The position numbers and the translations under genes were made by a program. Under the pieces are notes generated by a model that did no database searches, was not told the origin of the DNA, and was given only the letters and a program-made list of their open reading frames with translations. Below, piece by piece: positions 36,232 to 48,900 of a DNA stretch of 64,000 nt (its first letter is position 1; every line of letters starts with the position of its first letter). The stretch covers positions 23,702,570 to 23,766,569 of the forward strand of contig NC_090707.1 of the NCBI RefSeq assembly GCF_040954835.1, given 5' to 3'. Origin of the DNA: Lepisosteus oculatus (taxonomy: Eukaryota; Chordata; Actinopteri; Semionotiformes; Lepisosteidae).

Positions 36232-36349
36232 AAATTGAATTTGAATAGAACTGACCCCAGCTCAGGTCTGGACACATTTATTTTTGGATTAAATTGAATT
36301 TGAATAGAACTGACCCCAGCTCAGGTCTGGACACATTTATTTTTGGATT
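36232..36349. repeat. Perfect 59-bp tandem duplication
   Basis: Positions 36232-36290 are repeated base for base at 36291-36349 (unit starts aaattgaatttgaatag and contains gaccccagctcaggtctgg). The absence of differences indicates a recent duplication. Confidence 0.93.
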
Positions 36350-36399
36350 AGAGATGAAAGTATGTTTAAAATTCCCTCTGGCCTTTTATGATCAGAAGG

Positions 36400-39040
36400 G
36401 ACAGGAAAGCAAAAAAAAATGAAACCTTACAGCACTATTCATTTTAAAATTTCTTCATTTCTATATTTTACCTCATCCTTTTCCAAGTCCCAATCTTTAC
36501 CGTAAAGAACACAGGAAATACAGAACTGGTCGTTTTTAAAAACTTGTGAAGCCTCTGAGGGTTTTAAGTTTCTAGGTCAATAACCAGCAGGTTGAGAATG
36601 TCAGACAGGTGCCAGCGTTTCTTTTTTAATATGGCTGTTTCAGCAGCTATATTCACATGCTCAGATTGCATCATGTACAGCAAGCTACTTTTATACCTAC
36701 ATAAATGAAAACAGGTAAACTAAAAACATATTGCATTGTAGTTTCTGAGTAGGCTTGTTAAAATGAAAATAAAAATGCTAAAAAATTGTTAAAATTTCAT
36801 TTAAATATGCTGAATTCATTTCTCTCCATTATTTATAAGACAAACTTAAATCTCAGGAGAAATTAGCAAAATGCATATATTTAATTAAGTACTGTATGAC
36901 AGAATGTTGAAGGTTTTTTTTTCTTGCAAATATTAGAGCTTTGATAACAAAAAGTAGTGAACTGCTCTTTAAGTACCCTGAAAACAATACATTGATTGCA
37001 CGGGCTGCACATGCCAGCATTATTGATTTTCTGAAAAGTATAGAAATGATGTTATAAATATGATTGTAGTGGTAAATATTATTCTTAGGACACACATATA
37101 TTGTGGCTATAGAATCATATTTAAAAAAATAGTTATTTTGATACTTTTTTAATTGAATTGTATACTTTTACCATAAAGTACTGTAAATGTACATTTTGAC
37201 ATTAGCAATGGTATTAGAAGGCACCTAAGATCATAAAATCATGAATGGTTTATCTAAGTGAACTGCAAACACATTTTAAAATGTCTCAAATCATTAACAA
37301 TATTACAACAAATAATGTTTAGTAATCCCCCTTTCCTACTGCTCATTTCTGCCGACATAAGAAGTCAACTGCTGATACAGTTCTATACTGTAGGCATTAC
37401 TACACCCATTGTATTGATGAAAGGCTGTGGTGATGCAATGTTACCAGCTTTGCTGCCAAAAGTCCCGTGGCTCTTGCATGTTTTGCATACAAGAGCTGCA
37501 AGCATTCTTTTTTGAGGCACTGCTTTTATTTTTAGCTCTGCAGACTGTTTCAAAAGAGCACAAACACACACAGTATAAAATACATTCTGATGAGCTGGCG
37601 AAACAAGTAACTCTCCAAGCATAAATATGTCCAGGATCAATGTCACATGCAAGAGTAATGGTATAAATCTGTAGCAGGGCCAGACACAGGGTTGAAATTG
37701 TACAGCCTGTGCATCAGAGCAAACTAAAGCTCAGGGTTGACAGTGGTGTGTCTAAAGGACCTACTGTAGGAAAAGTAAATGACAGTTGTGTAGATGATTA
37801 AAGCCGATGCTTTCAATGTACGTTTTTGTGCAGTCTCTTTATGATCAGAATGCTAAATAAACATATAAATGCTTAAACCAAGGGTTAGATGGTCCATGTG
37901 AAATCAGTTATATTAATTATTTTGGCCAGCTGCTGAGAAGTACAGTACAGTGTATGACTTCACCTTTAACTGATGTAGAATGTTTTAATGTGTGCACTTG
38001 GCCAAATACCTTCTTCATCATTAAATGGTACTTCTCAACATGAGGATTAAATGACTTTGATCTAAACTTTAATGCCAAAAAGAAATTATATTTTAAAAGA
38101 GACGGCTAAGCAGACTGCTGCCAAATCTCTCTCTTTTCAAATTCTGTAAAAGGATTAATCCTTTGGAATGCTTACTAGTAGAAGCATTCAATAAAATAAT
38201 TGATGTTTTTCAGGTATTTTATTTTGTCCCCTCCATTTTTAACCAAAGTGCTACTTGGTTATTTATAGTTTAATCCTTTTTTAATGACACCTAACCTGTC
38301 ATGCTGCTCTTTAATGGTGAAACTGTCATTAGATTTCAAAAGCCTCCAAAACACACTGTGAACTTGAATGTATAATGAATAATGTACATCCAGCAGGTTT
38401 ATTTACACTTGAGTTTATGAAAAAGAGAAGCTGATATGTGTTTTTTTAATCTGTGAACAGGATTACAGAGTTAATTCCAATCACACTGAATGTCTGCATT
38501 AACTTTAATGTGTTTTACTTAAACCCAAATGAAAAGCAGAGAAAAATAAACATTTCAATGTTTCAGTGTTTATGAAAACTGTGCTGCTAAATGTTCACAA
38601 TCATCCACTCCATGAATTTAGGTCAGTATTATAGTGGATGATGTATGCAAGAAATAACGTTAGATAATTAACATTTTTCTATTAGCCACTGTTTTTCCAG
38701 TCTAAACTGTTCTTCTATGCAACCATTTATTGCATAACATTCGTAACAGAAATAGGTTAGTTCCTTAAATCTGAAATATATCATAACTATAGAATAAAAG
38801 AGATAGAATTATTCATTTTAATTTCACAGTAAAATTAAAATATCTGAAAACTAAATTTCAATTGTTTTCTTACCTCAAAGAATCCCTTAAAGAATCTGGG
38901 ATTGATGAAACAAGGTACAGTAGTTGTACTTACATGCCTGTGAAAAAATCTGACATGTCTTGCACCCCAAGAAAGGGCATTGTGAACCAACAGGGGTTGT
39001 GTGCACTCCAGTTTAAAAAAACACTTCTAAAGACAAGGGA
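36400..39040. other. Gene-free stretch
   Basis: I see no exon, RNA gene or recognisable repeat. It has the ordinary AT-rich character of the surrounding intron-like DNA. Confidence 0.5.
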
Positions 39041-39044
39041 GGGG

Positions 39045-39295
39045 ACAATGTAGCAAAGTGGGAAAGTCTGCATTCATTACTGATGGGTTTTGGGTTCAAG
39101 TCCCTGCTGCAAATACTGCTGTTATACAGTACCTCAAGCAAGGTACTTTACTCAGATTCCTTCAGTACACCCAGCTGCATGAATGGAGGGAGGCACTAGG
39201 CTCTGTGATGCACTGCTGTCCTATCCAGGGAGGAAGTCAGGTCTTCTCTGTTTACCTAATACCATGGAAACAAGAATGCATTCTGGACTGATGGG
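39045..39295 (+). repeat. Probable tRNA-derived SINE (second family)
   Basis: It has a tRNA-like head with a B-box-like gggttcaagtccc near 39091, then the phrase ctcaagcaaggtactttac seen in fish V-type SINEs, and a tail through gtcctatccagggagg. It differs from the family at 20.0 and 22.4 kb. Confidence 0.5.
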
Positions 39296-39299
39296 TCAA

Positions 39300-42035
39300 T
39301 CTATCTTAAATACAGAAATATCTTGCAGCTTAAGACAACAGTATTGAGTTAAAGATAAAAGAGCAAATCATGGGTTTCTAAAAATATTGTAATGTGCCAC
39401 ATTCCATAGTCCTCTTAAAGCTTTGGAACTGGGCCTGTAATTTTTATTTCATTGTTTACATGCCGGCATGTTTCTAAAGTAAGACATTTTAATCCACAAC
39501 ATTTACTTTCAAGATGTCACCTTGCATTCTGTGTAGGGATCTGTCCTTAGGCGTCCTTTTTTCAGACATTACTTGCAGCAGCTGGAAAGACTAGTTTTTA
39601 CTTTAGTTAGATTTGGGTCTGTTGAATATTGTGACTCATTTACAGAGGACAAAATTGTCCAACACAATGGCAGAGAAGATTAATGATGTAGCAAGTTTAT
39701 ATTATATCTTGCAAGAAGGACCAAACAGTTTCCACTAATTTGTAAACATTCTCATGTTGAATTTGAGCACAGTGGATTTAAAACTTTAAACTCTTTACAA
39801 TATTAATAATGAAAAGTCCCATGCTTGATTCCATACAGACCTTATAAGCACATTTCATGCAAACATTATATGCTATTAATAATGTACCAGTGTTTGTAGA
39901 TTAAAGGTCATGTGTTGATGAGTATTTTTGCTTTTAACAGCCATGTGTCTGTAAGTCATTTAGATAGTTCAACATGTAATGAAATATGGTACATTATGTT
40001 TTGGAGAAGATTCAGAAATAGTGGAGTACAGCTTGAAATATCATCTGAAATGCCACCCTCACTGATATTATGCACTGAGATTACTGTTTCTACCCAACAG
40101 CGAGACTTTTTCTAACAGCCATTATTTAGGATGAGTACAGAAGGCATGCTAAATCACAAAATAGAGAGGTTGGATTGATCAGCAAGATATCCTGTCATGA
40201 ACCTTATTGAGCATGTCTGGGACATGCATCATTAGTCACCAGCAGCCCATCTAAAGTAACCAAGAGACCCATTATCCCATTGTTTTTTAAATGTTTTGTT
40301 AAATCATTGCATTGTTAATAGATGTGTTTAGCTATGAAACACAAACTACCCAGCTCGTGAATGGTTAATAGTGTGTCTTAGACCTGAACATCTACTCAGT
40401 TGTAGCAGTAATTGAATAACAGAGCACTGGTGAAGTTCTGCACCTACTGAAAATAAATTAGTGAAAGTTGTTAATGTTTCTTGTGTGCCTTTGAGTGACA
40501 TATTCTTTGTAAAACCTCATTACTCCCTAATTGGAATTGAATGAAAAAGGATTCAGTTTATAAAATGCTTTTGACTGAATGAGGTGGTCCAAATTAATCT
40601 TCCGTTGTCAGTAATCACACTAATTAAATTCTTTGGTGTGAAGAATGAATTAATATTTTCCTTAATTGTTGCTTTACTTTGTGGCAATAAAAACCTACTT
40701 AGGATCAAAATCAGATTCATTTTCCACAATTATCCATTTAACCAAATGAGTGTAATTTACAGACGAAAATGAAATCTCTATTGAAAAGAAAAGGAACAAA
40801 ACGGATTCTTCTCTAGCTAGCATTAAGTAAAAATCAATAAATAAGAGCATTTGTTAAATTGCTGAGGCCATCTGCTCCAGAATTGTCTGAATTGAGATGA
40901 ACCATTCATCGCCTAAAATGAGTAATATTTTTAAAAGCACTTTACTTTATTTTAATAGGCCATTATAACTGTAGGAACATCAAGTTGAAGATGGAGGCAT
41001 ATAGTATACAGTACATGTGGATTCTCACAAAAAAGCATAGGAAACGGGCTCACGTGCATACATTCAAACAAGATTTGTATCATATTAAGGATCTCGAGAC
41101 TGTTTTTGATGACATAGGTGATGAAATTGCACTTAAAAATTGAAATTGGTTAATTAAGTCATAAGTGGATATGAGACAAGATATCTCATATTTCAAGATT
41201 TATAAAAAGATTAAAAGTTCATGTTCCATTTTATTAATTCTGGAGGAAGGTTTGAAAACATAATTATAAATAAATAATCCAAAGTAATTTGTGGAAGGTT
41301 GCTCTCTTGAGATGCTTGCCTAATTTATGATTACTGATCAAAAATTTTATAAGAAAGGCACTGTATTTCTTTTATCATGCTTATCTTTTTTCATCCTAAG
41401 GTATATGTACAATTCATAAGTAGTCTTTAAGATTCTGTAGTCGTAATGCAGGTTCATTATTTATTTGTGAACACACTTGTACAATGCTATGGTGTTTTGT
41501 TTTAAAAGTCTCATTCTCAGTAGTTCCCAGGAACTGGAACACCACAATGAGTGCAGTTGAAAATAAAAACACAAATTAAAACAGTTTGGTCCTGCCCGGA
41601 ATTGAAAATTGTTTTGTGATTTTCTTTCAGTCTTGCAGTATTTGCTTTAAGTCTCCCACGAAACCACGATTAATTTCCTTTCCAAGGAAATAATTTGTAA
41701 GGCCTAAAATGGCAAAAATGCAAAAGTGTTTAATCAGGATGTGTGCTACTTTTCCCCCTGTGCTGAGATTAGTTTTGCAGCATGAGGATCATTTTGGATT
41801 TCTAATAAAGTTTTGTACATTTCTCAGGAGTTGGTAAATGTTAGAAAGTTAAAATATTAAATAGTAATTAAACCATATTTTTTACTTTTGGAAGTGGAAA
41901 ATTATACTGTATAACAGTTTAACAAAATATTGTGTTTCTTAGTTTAACAATTGCATCTGTGTACTGTATATGTTTTGAATAAACACAGTTAATACAATAT
42001 ATGCATCTAGTACAACTGGAATAATCTTCCTAAAC
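39300..42035. other. Gene-free stretch with one Tc1 relic
   Basis: Only the short Tc1-like piece at about 40160-40260 is recognisable. Confidence 0.5.
40160..40260 (+). pseudogene. Tc1/mariner transposase fragment
   Basis: The plus strand reads VMNLIEHVWDM (about 40194-40227), the catalytic-region motif DLNPIEHVWD of Tc1-type transposases. Only about 100 bp is recognisable. Confidence 0.55.
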
Positions 42036-42039
42036 TATA

Positions 42040-42205
42040 GTAATAATAATAATAATAATAATTGCTTACACTTATATAGCGCTTTTTCTGGACACTCCAC
42101 TCAAAGCGCTTTACAGGTAATGGGGACTCCCCTCCGCCACCACCAATGTGCAGCATCCACCTGGATGATGCGACGGCAGCCATAGTGCGCCAGAACACTC
42201 TTATA
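42040..42205 (-). repeat. L2-tailed SINE/LINE 3' end with (AAT)n
   Basis: Read on the minus strand it gives gctgccgtcgcatcatccag, ctgtaaagcgctttgagtgg, agcgctatataagtg and a short ATT repeat (42040-42062). It closely matches the end of the longer copy at 52.44-52.95 kb. Confidence 0.75.
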
Positions 42206-42209
42206 GTAA

Positions 42210-45200
42210 CATTCTTACCTTACTTCACATTTACCAAAGAACAGATCTTACAAAAAAACCTGAATTACAAAACCTGCTTTTTTCCCCAAAACACAATTTT
42301 GGAGACAGAGTGAAGTGACTAGAATATTTGAAATAATATTTTAGAACTTTTAATAAACTTTGGCCGGTATACACAAATGTACAGCTATTTTTCCATACGT
42401 GAATAGGATGAACTTTTAATGATGTGGATGTTCTCAGAAATAAATGCTTCTGCTGTTCAATCTGCAGCCGCATAAAGTGTAAGTGATGCATTTCAGAAAG
42501 CAAGTCCTTGAGGGTCAAGTAGTGATTGACAAAAGTGGATAGAAAGAGCCCATTTGCTCTTAGAAATCATTAAAAATTAATATAATCTGATTCATCTGCT
42601 GAGTCTCGCTGAATTAATGCTACAGTATGTTATAATAGAGTTTCACCTCCAGGTCTTTCAAGTCAAGCTCTTCCAAATGAGAGATCAAAACCACCATTAT
42701 GGAATATGTACAGTATGTTATAATGCTTCGTGTACATAATGCTCAATATCTACAATGGTATTGTATGGCTTGGTATTTGATATTACATGTATATCACATT
42801 TCAAGCATTAGGTCAGGGTATGAAACATGAAACCTTTTTGTTCATTGGTAACATTTTAAATCAGGGATTGCAAATGTCATATTATATTTTAATTAATAAA
42901 GTATTTATAAGATAATTTACATATAATAAGGACCAGCCCCTATTATAAATTTTTGTATGATTTGTATGTAACAAGACCTTTATTCTGACCATAGCCATTT
43001 TTAAAGTGTAATTTTGCAACCCAAAACTATAGTGCAATCTATCCATTCAAACCTTTCTTCACATTATAGATTTTTGCTATCATGTTGGTTTTAATTTCAT
43101 TTCTTGAATTAGAAAGTTTGTTTATTATGTATGCAAACACATAATCTGCACAGCTCTGCCTGCAACATCAATGTTTTTCTTTGTTCTTGCTGTGCAATTG
43201 AATCAACAGTAGGGGGCAATGTGATCATGCTCTTGAAAGATTATGTTTTTTTCATTTTTTTCATTGAATTTTCATTAACCACTGCTAAACAGATTGATGT
43301 CTTCATATTTTTTCACCTTTTTACACATCCATTATATTAGATTTTTTTCATTTGAACCTTTAAAATATTGCAGGTGTTAAAGTAAAACTGAATGAGGGTT
43401 TGGCACTGATTGCATTTAAACTTTAAATAGCCATTTTATGACTTATCCTCATTCTAAATTCTGTATGGGAACGTTTATTCCTCCAGTTAACATGGTACAG
43501 TATAGAATGTACACAAGTTTATGAGATCCTAAGGAGTCTATTGCTGGTAGAAACAACAATAGATTAATGATATCTAACATCTTACTTTATACTTTTATTT
43601 CATAAGTACTATATGTACACCTTGGTTCATTGTGTAACATATATTGAAATATGACAATGTATTTCTTTTTTTAGGCTATGAACAGAAGTCTCTTTTGATA
43701 AAACTGAATTTTGGAAATGGTCTCCCAAAGCTGAAAATCTGCAGCTAAAAGACGTGCAGCGCACAATTTAAGTAGGTACAGTACCTGATTTTACAGTTTC
43801 CAAAGGAAGAGGAAACATATTTGATAAACACCTTTGCATTTGTAATTCAGCTGTTTACCTTAAAATATAAGTTTATAGTGTGGTGAAATCTTGATTAACC
43901 TTTTCCATGATAAAGATTAAATCTAAGTTAAGATACCTCACAAAATATATATTTTGTTGAGACTGTATTTCAGTAATAAAAGTTGATCATGTAAAACCAC
44001 TGAACTCACCAAGCTTCCATCAATTGCTTGGAGGAGGAGTAGTTAGATTTCTAGACTCGGAACTGAGAGGTTGTGGATTTTAATCCTAAATGGAAACTGT
44101 ATTGCAAGTCACCCACTCACAATATTTCAGTGAAATGCACAGGTTTATAAATTAAATATAAATGAAAAATTAATCAATTTTCTCCAATTAACAAAAGATA
44201 TATTTTTTTCTGATTTAGAAATAACAATACATACAGTATGCTACGTGAAAGTGCCGTTTTTGCACTATAATTAAAGTACTTCTGTCATTTAAATTAATGT
44301 AACTTCCTGTTCCATCCAAGGATTATTTCTTTTAAAGTTAATTAAAATAATCTATTTTAAAATAAAAACAGTTTATAAAGAATAAGATCCTTTTTTAAGT
44401 TGCAATTTATTTATACATTTTATTTCCAATATTGTGTTTTCCAATTTCTCAGAGTATTTAGGGAGTTTGACAGGAGATTTAAATGTGATTTGGTGTTTTA
44501 TTTGTGCATTATGTTATTAAGGTTTATCTGTACCTTCTTTCACTTGTTTCCTTGTATTGTGTCAAGTTGAAAAGGGGAAAGCTGTTCAATTCGGTACATT
44601 CTCAAACTGACTGCCGAGACTGTCCAGAGAACTGAAAGTGTTCAGGTAATTGCAAGATAAACATGATCACCATTTCAAAAATCTTACTGTTAATAGCTGG
44701 TGTGGAGGACTGTAACACACTTACTGTACTGTATATCAGTTGTTCAGTTTCACATGCATTTCTCTTTTCAGGTGAATCTCCTCTGGACATACTGTATAGA
44801 ATTTTTCAAAGTCTTCTAGAAGTGTGGCAGCACAAGGTCACATGACCTGGAAGAGAAAACCCAAGAGACTTTTGGCTTCCCTTTTCGGTTGGAAACACTC
44901 TATTTGTTATTTGTTGTTCATTCTAAACTAATTGCCTGTTCATTCTGTGAGTTGTTACAGAGCAGAACTAAATTAGTGGTGTCCAATTTTGATGCATGGG
45001 AGCTCTAGTCCTTCAAAAATTAATAGATGTCAACAGCCTGTGGATGATAATTAGTCTTGACTAAGTTAAACAATAATTGAGAGCTTGGTGAATTGACAAT
45101 CAAAACACTTGGTGATGGTCTAGGATCACTGCTGTGAGCCCCTAATTTGGCCTTCACTGCTGTTGGAAAATTAAACAGAAATACATGGAAAAAGTGTGAG

Positions 45201-45275
45201 GAGGAGACTTTATTGGTGAAATATGGTAAAGATATACTGGTGAAAGAAATACTCCGAATCCAGAATTCACAAGTT
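42210..45275. other. Gene-free stretch
   Basis: No exon is recognised. A possible old SINE head sits near 44030-44110 (gaggttgtggattttaatcc) and a MITE-like repeat may lie at about 44980-45140; both are too worn to name. Confidence 0.45.
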
Positions 45276-45280
45276 ATCCA

Positions 45281-45340
<60 letters not shown>
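45281..45340. repeat. (AAT)20 microsatellite
   Basis: Sixty uninterrupted bases of AAT repeat. It is the 3' tail of the adjacent minus-strand L2 fragment, a common way for L2-type elements to end. Confidence 0.95.
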
Positions 45341-45341
<1 letters not shown>

Positions 45342-45780
45342 TAAAGGCCCTTCTAAAGAACAAGGTTTTGAGTCTAGATTTGAAACACCTTAGGGAAGGT
45401 GATTGAATTCCAGAGTTCTTGGGCATGACAGGAGAAGGCACTGTCACCCATAGTACGTAGATAGGCTTGGGGGACAGATAGGAGACCAGAATTAGGAAAG
45501 CAGTTTGTGAGGTGGGGAGTAGGACAATAGTAACTCAGACTGGTACTGAGTTGCCAAGCCATGCAGAGCCTTATAGGTGACCATGAGGATTTTGACGTTG
45601 ACATGAAACCTGACAGGAAACCAATGCAGGGAATCCATGAGTAATGTGATCACTTGCACTAGCCCTGGTCAGAATTCCAGCTGCTGAATTTTGGACATAC
45701 TGGAGTTTGTTCAACGTGGATTTAGAAACCCCAGGGAGTAGAGCTTTACAGTAGTCAGCAGACGGCAAGTGTGTTGACCA
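45341..45780 (-). pseudogene. L2-type LINE reverse-transcriptase C-terminus
   Basis: On the minus strand the sequence reads DYCKALLPGVSKSTLNKLQ, then VQNSAAGILTR and SDHITHG, and after a frameshift SGLLSVPQAYLRTMGDSAF and AQELWNS. This is the order found at the end of L2/CR1-clade ORF2 proteins (DYCN-LL, LQ-VQNAAAR, DHITP, SVPRA-LKTMGDRAFS, APELWNSLP). It is 5'-truncated at about 45780 and ends in the AAT repeat. Confidence 0.82.
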
Positions 45781-45799
45781 GCTTCTCAGATAATAAGTC

Positions 45800-45905
45800 C
45801 AACAAAATACTTGTAATTGCAGCCAAAAGTACTTCCAACAAATATTGAGTCAGCGAGGTAAATATTTATGCACTCAACATTTTGCTAACTTTTAACTTCT
45901 TTCAC
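45800..45905 (+). pseudogene. Tc1 transposase 3'-end fragment
   Basis: The plus strand reads IAAKSTSNKY then stop, followed by VNIYAL, the usual C-terminal end of Tc1 elements (AAKGASTKY, then gtgaatatttatgca). It abuts the truncated end of the L2 fragment. Confidence 0.65.
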
Positions 45906-45909
45906 TCAT

Positions 45910-48900
45910 AAAAGTGTTCAGTTTGAGCATTCAAAAAGTTAAAAATGTGTATGAATCAGTAATAATCCAGCAAATAGGTCATCATCGTGCAATGAACATT
46001 TGTGCAAGACACTGTACAGTATGTATATTATGTGCTTATATTTATTGGATTATATTTAATCTTATGTTATGTGTTGGATGTTATTCAGTGAAAAAATAAG
46101 TTAACTGACCAGATCCTTTTGATTTATTGTAGAATGGGCCGGATATCAAACTGGAAAGAAGTCTAAAGGCTGATGAACTAATTATCTAAACAAGGCTGTG
46201 ATAACCCTCCCTCCCTGCAAAACATCTACATTTATGTTCAGAGTTAAGCAACCCGATACTACATTGGTAAGTCAACTGCTTGAGTCAGTTGATTCCTCTT
46301 CAAAGGAATTTTATTATACTGCCGAATACATTGCAGAACCTCAGTTATCTACACCTCAGTGCTTTAGTTCTATTATCAAATTGTCTCTTAATACCCTGTA
46401 CCTTCCTTATTTATAGCCCTCTCTGGTGGCTGGTAGCTAATCACAGAAAAAAACTAGTTTTCAGTTGTTTTTTTCATGCAAGGATTTAAATAATACATTT
46501 CAAAACATAAACATTTTAAGCTGTCAAATAGAATATAGTTGGCCGTAAAGTAACAAATCAGAGTAGTTTAGCATCTACTAAGAGATGTACCTTAGAATAG
46601 GAAAAAAATGCATGAAGATACAATCATATTATTGTAAAAATCCATCCATATTATACAGTACATACTGTTATTTTTACATATCAAATATAAAACAAAAATC
46701 CTGCTATGTGTCTGGCAAAGTGAAACCTTATACTTTAGGCACTCAAACTACCAAAGCTTGACTTGTTAAGTGTTAATAACCTGACACATCTATTATCATT
46801 GTTTTCATTTGGTTGCTATTTTTATCATGAAGCAATGTATTTTACCTCAAATAATGCTGTATGAAAATTTACATTCAGTCTTTACCTTTGCTATTCCTGT
46901 GACCCCTTGCAATTCAAGACAAAACAATCGAAGGGAATTGAGAAAGTATTTAGAAAGTGTGATTTATATATTTCCATATTGATTAAAAATGTTATCAAGA
47001 GGCTTGCAAATTCAATAGGAGCAGCAGTGTGATCCTTGACTTGCACTGTATGGTAAAATTCTCTTTGTAAATTGTTCCCTTTTTAAAACAGTGTTTCCTT
47101 ATTTCTCCCCCATAGGCTAAACATTGGAAACCCTGTCTACTTATTCCCAAGGGATCATTTGTCCTTTGTAATCAAAACTATCTCTGCAACTTGGCAGTTT
47201 CTCCTTAGAGGCAACCCCTTAGTTTAATCAACAGAAGAGCTGTGAAGTTATGATTAAAAATAACTATTCAATTGGTTACATAATACATTTTTAAATAGAA
47301 GATACAGTGTTACCATTGAAAGAAGCCAAAAACTTGGAATCTTTACTATTAGGTATTAGTTTAGTCATACCCTAGGATATTTTAAAAGATAAATCCTAGT
47401 ATACGTCAAGAAATTCCACCACCTGGCTCAGTTTTCATATAACAAATTGATAAGTATAGTCTATGGACTCTTGTTGTACCCTTCTGTATGGTCATCTGTA
47501 TTGGACTGCATTGATTGTGTGAGGCCATGTTGCAGCTACTGCTATGTTGTTTGTTTGGCATTGTGTCATATACAGTATGTGCGTGTGTTTTGTGGATGCC
47601 TTTTCTGAAGATGCAAGCTGATGCTTTTTAGAATTAATCAACACCAACTGATTATTAAAATGATACTTTTCTCATTTCACATTAAGTGCATTCATTTCAC
47701 ACTTTGAAATATTAAGTCTGGGTTGAAAGCAATTAAGCTCATTTGTCTTTATGACCTTTATTGACTTGTGAAATGCATTATGCAATTTTCTAAGAAGAAT
47801 TTTCAGCGATTAAAAAAAATTTAATTGGAACAACAGCTTTTTAGGAACAAAGGTTTTCATCATTTAAGATAAATTATACATTTATTGTCCTTCCAAAAGG
47901 TTGGAAATTTCTTTGGCATCACCATACAAACCTACAAAAACAAATAACACAACATAAAATAAATACACATTTAAAATAAACAGTAGTCTTAGACATACAG
48001 TAATACATACTGTACACACACGTCTTGTTTTGCCTATACTAGACTACTATTTCACAAAATCCAGTTGCTCTACATAGGAAACAGTCACTTAACTGTGTTT
48101 AATATACTAATTGCATAGGAAACTAAAGATTTCTTGGATGCATTTTTCTTGGCCATAGGTATTCTAAAATGCCTCCCTGAAGGTAGCAGTTGGAAATGGG
48201 AATGAGAGTATTAGGGGTCATCAATGTTAAGCTGAACTTTCTTTTGAATTGCAATATAAAACAGTTCTTTAAGCTGTTTCTGTGGTCAACCATTTATTTT
48301 ACTAGCAATATTAACAGTTGGACCAATTTCCCTTTACTGCCACACCATCATACCAAAAGTAAGGACATTTTCTTCTAACATTTTAAAATGTTCTTACTCA
48401 GCACAAACCCTTAAAGCTGCCTGGTCAAAAATACAAGCTGACTAGCCTTCTGAAAAATGCAATTGACATTCTCTGTAAAGTTTAAATGTTCATTTATTAT
48501 TTTCTATAAATTGATTAAGGGGGAGAGGTTGAAAATCTGACATATTACTATCACAAGTAGCTGGATCTTTGGTTTTATTCACATTATCAACATAAATATG
48601 AATCATTCTTGACTGACACCACCGTTTTAGTTTACTTATCTGTTCAAAGTAAAATTACATCAACGTCATCAATATTAGTTTTTAAAACCGTCAAAAGGAC
48701 CATTCATTACTGATTTACTGTGTGAATTTGAAGTTGAATAATGTCATTCACAATGGAAAGAAACAAACTGAAAGTTAATTTTTTTACCCATCTCAGAATA
48801 ACTTTAACTCTAGATAATGAGTAAGAATTAAAATTTGAAAATGAATGGAAGAGTTCAGATTGAGCATTCACATTTTGATTAAAAATGAAAACAAAACTCA

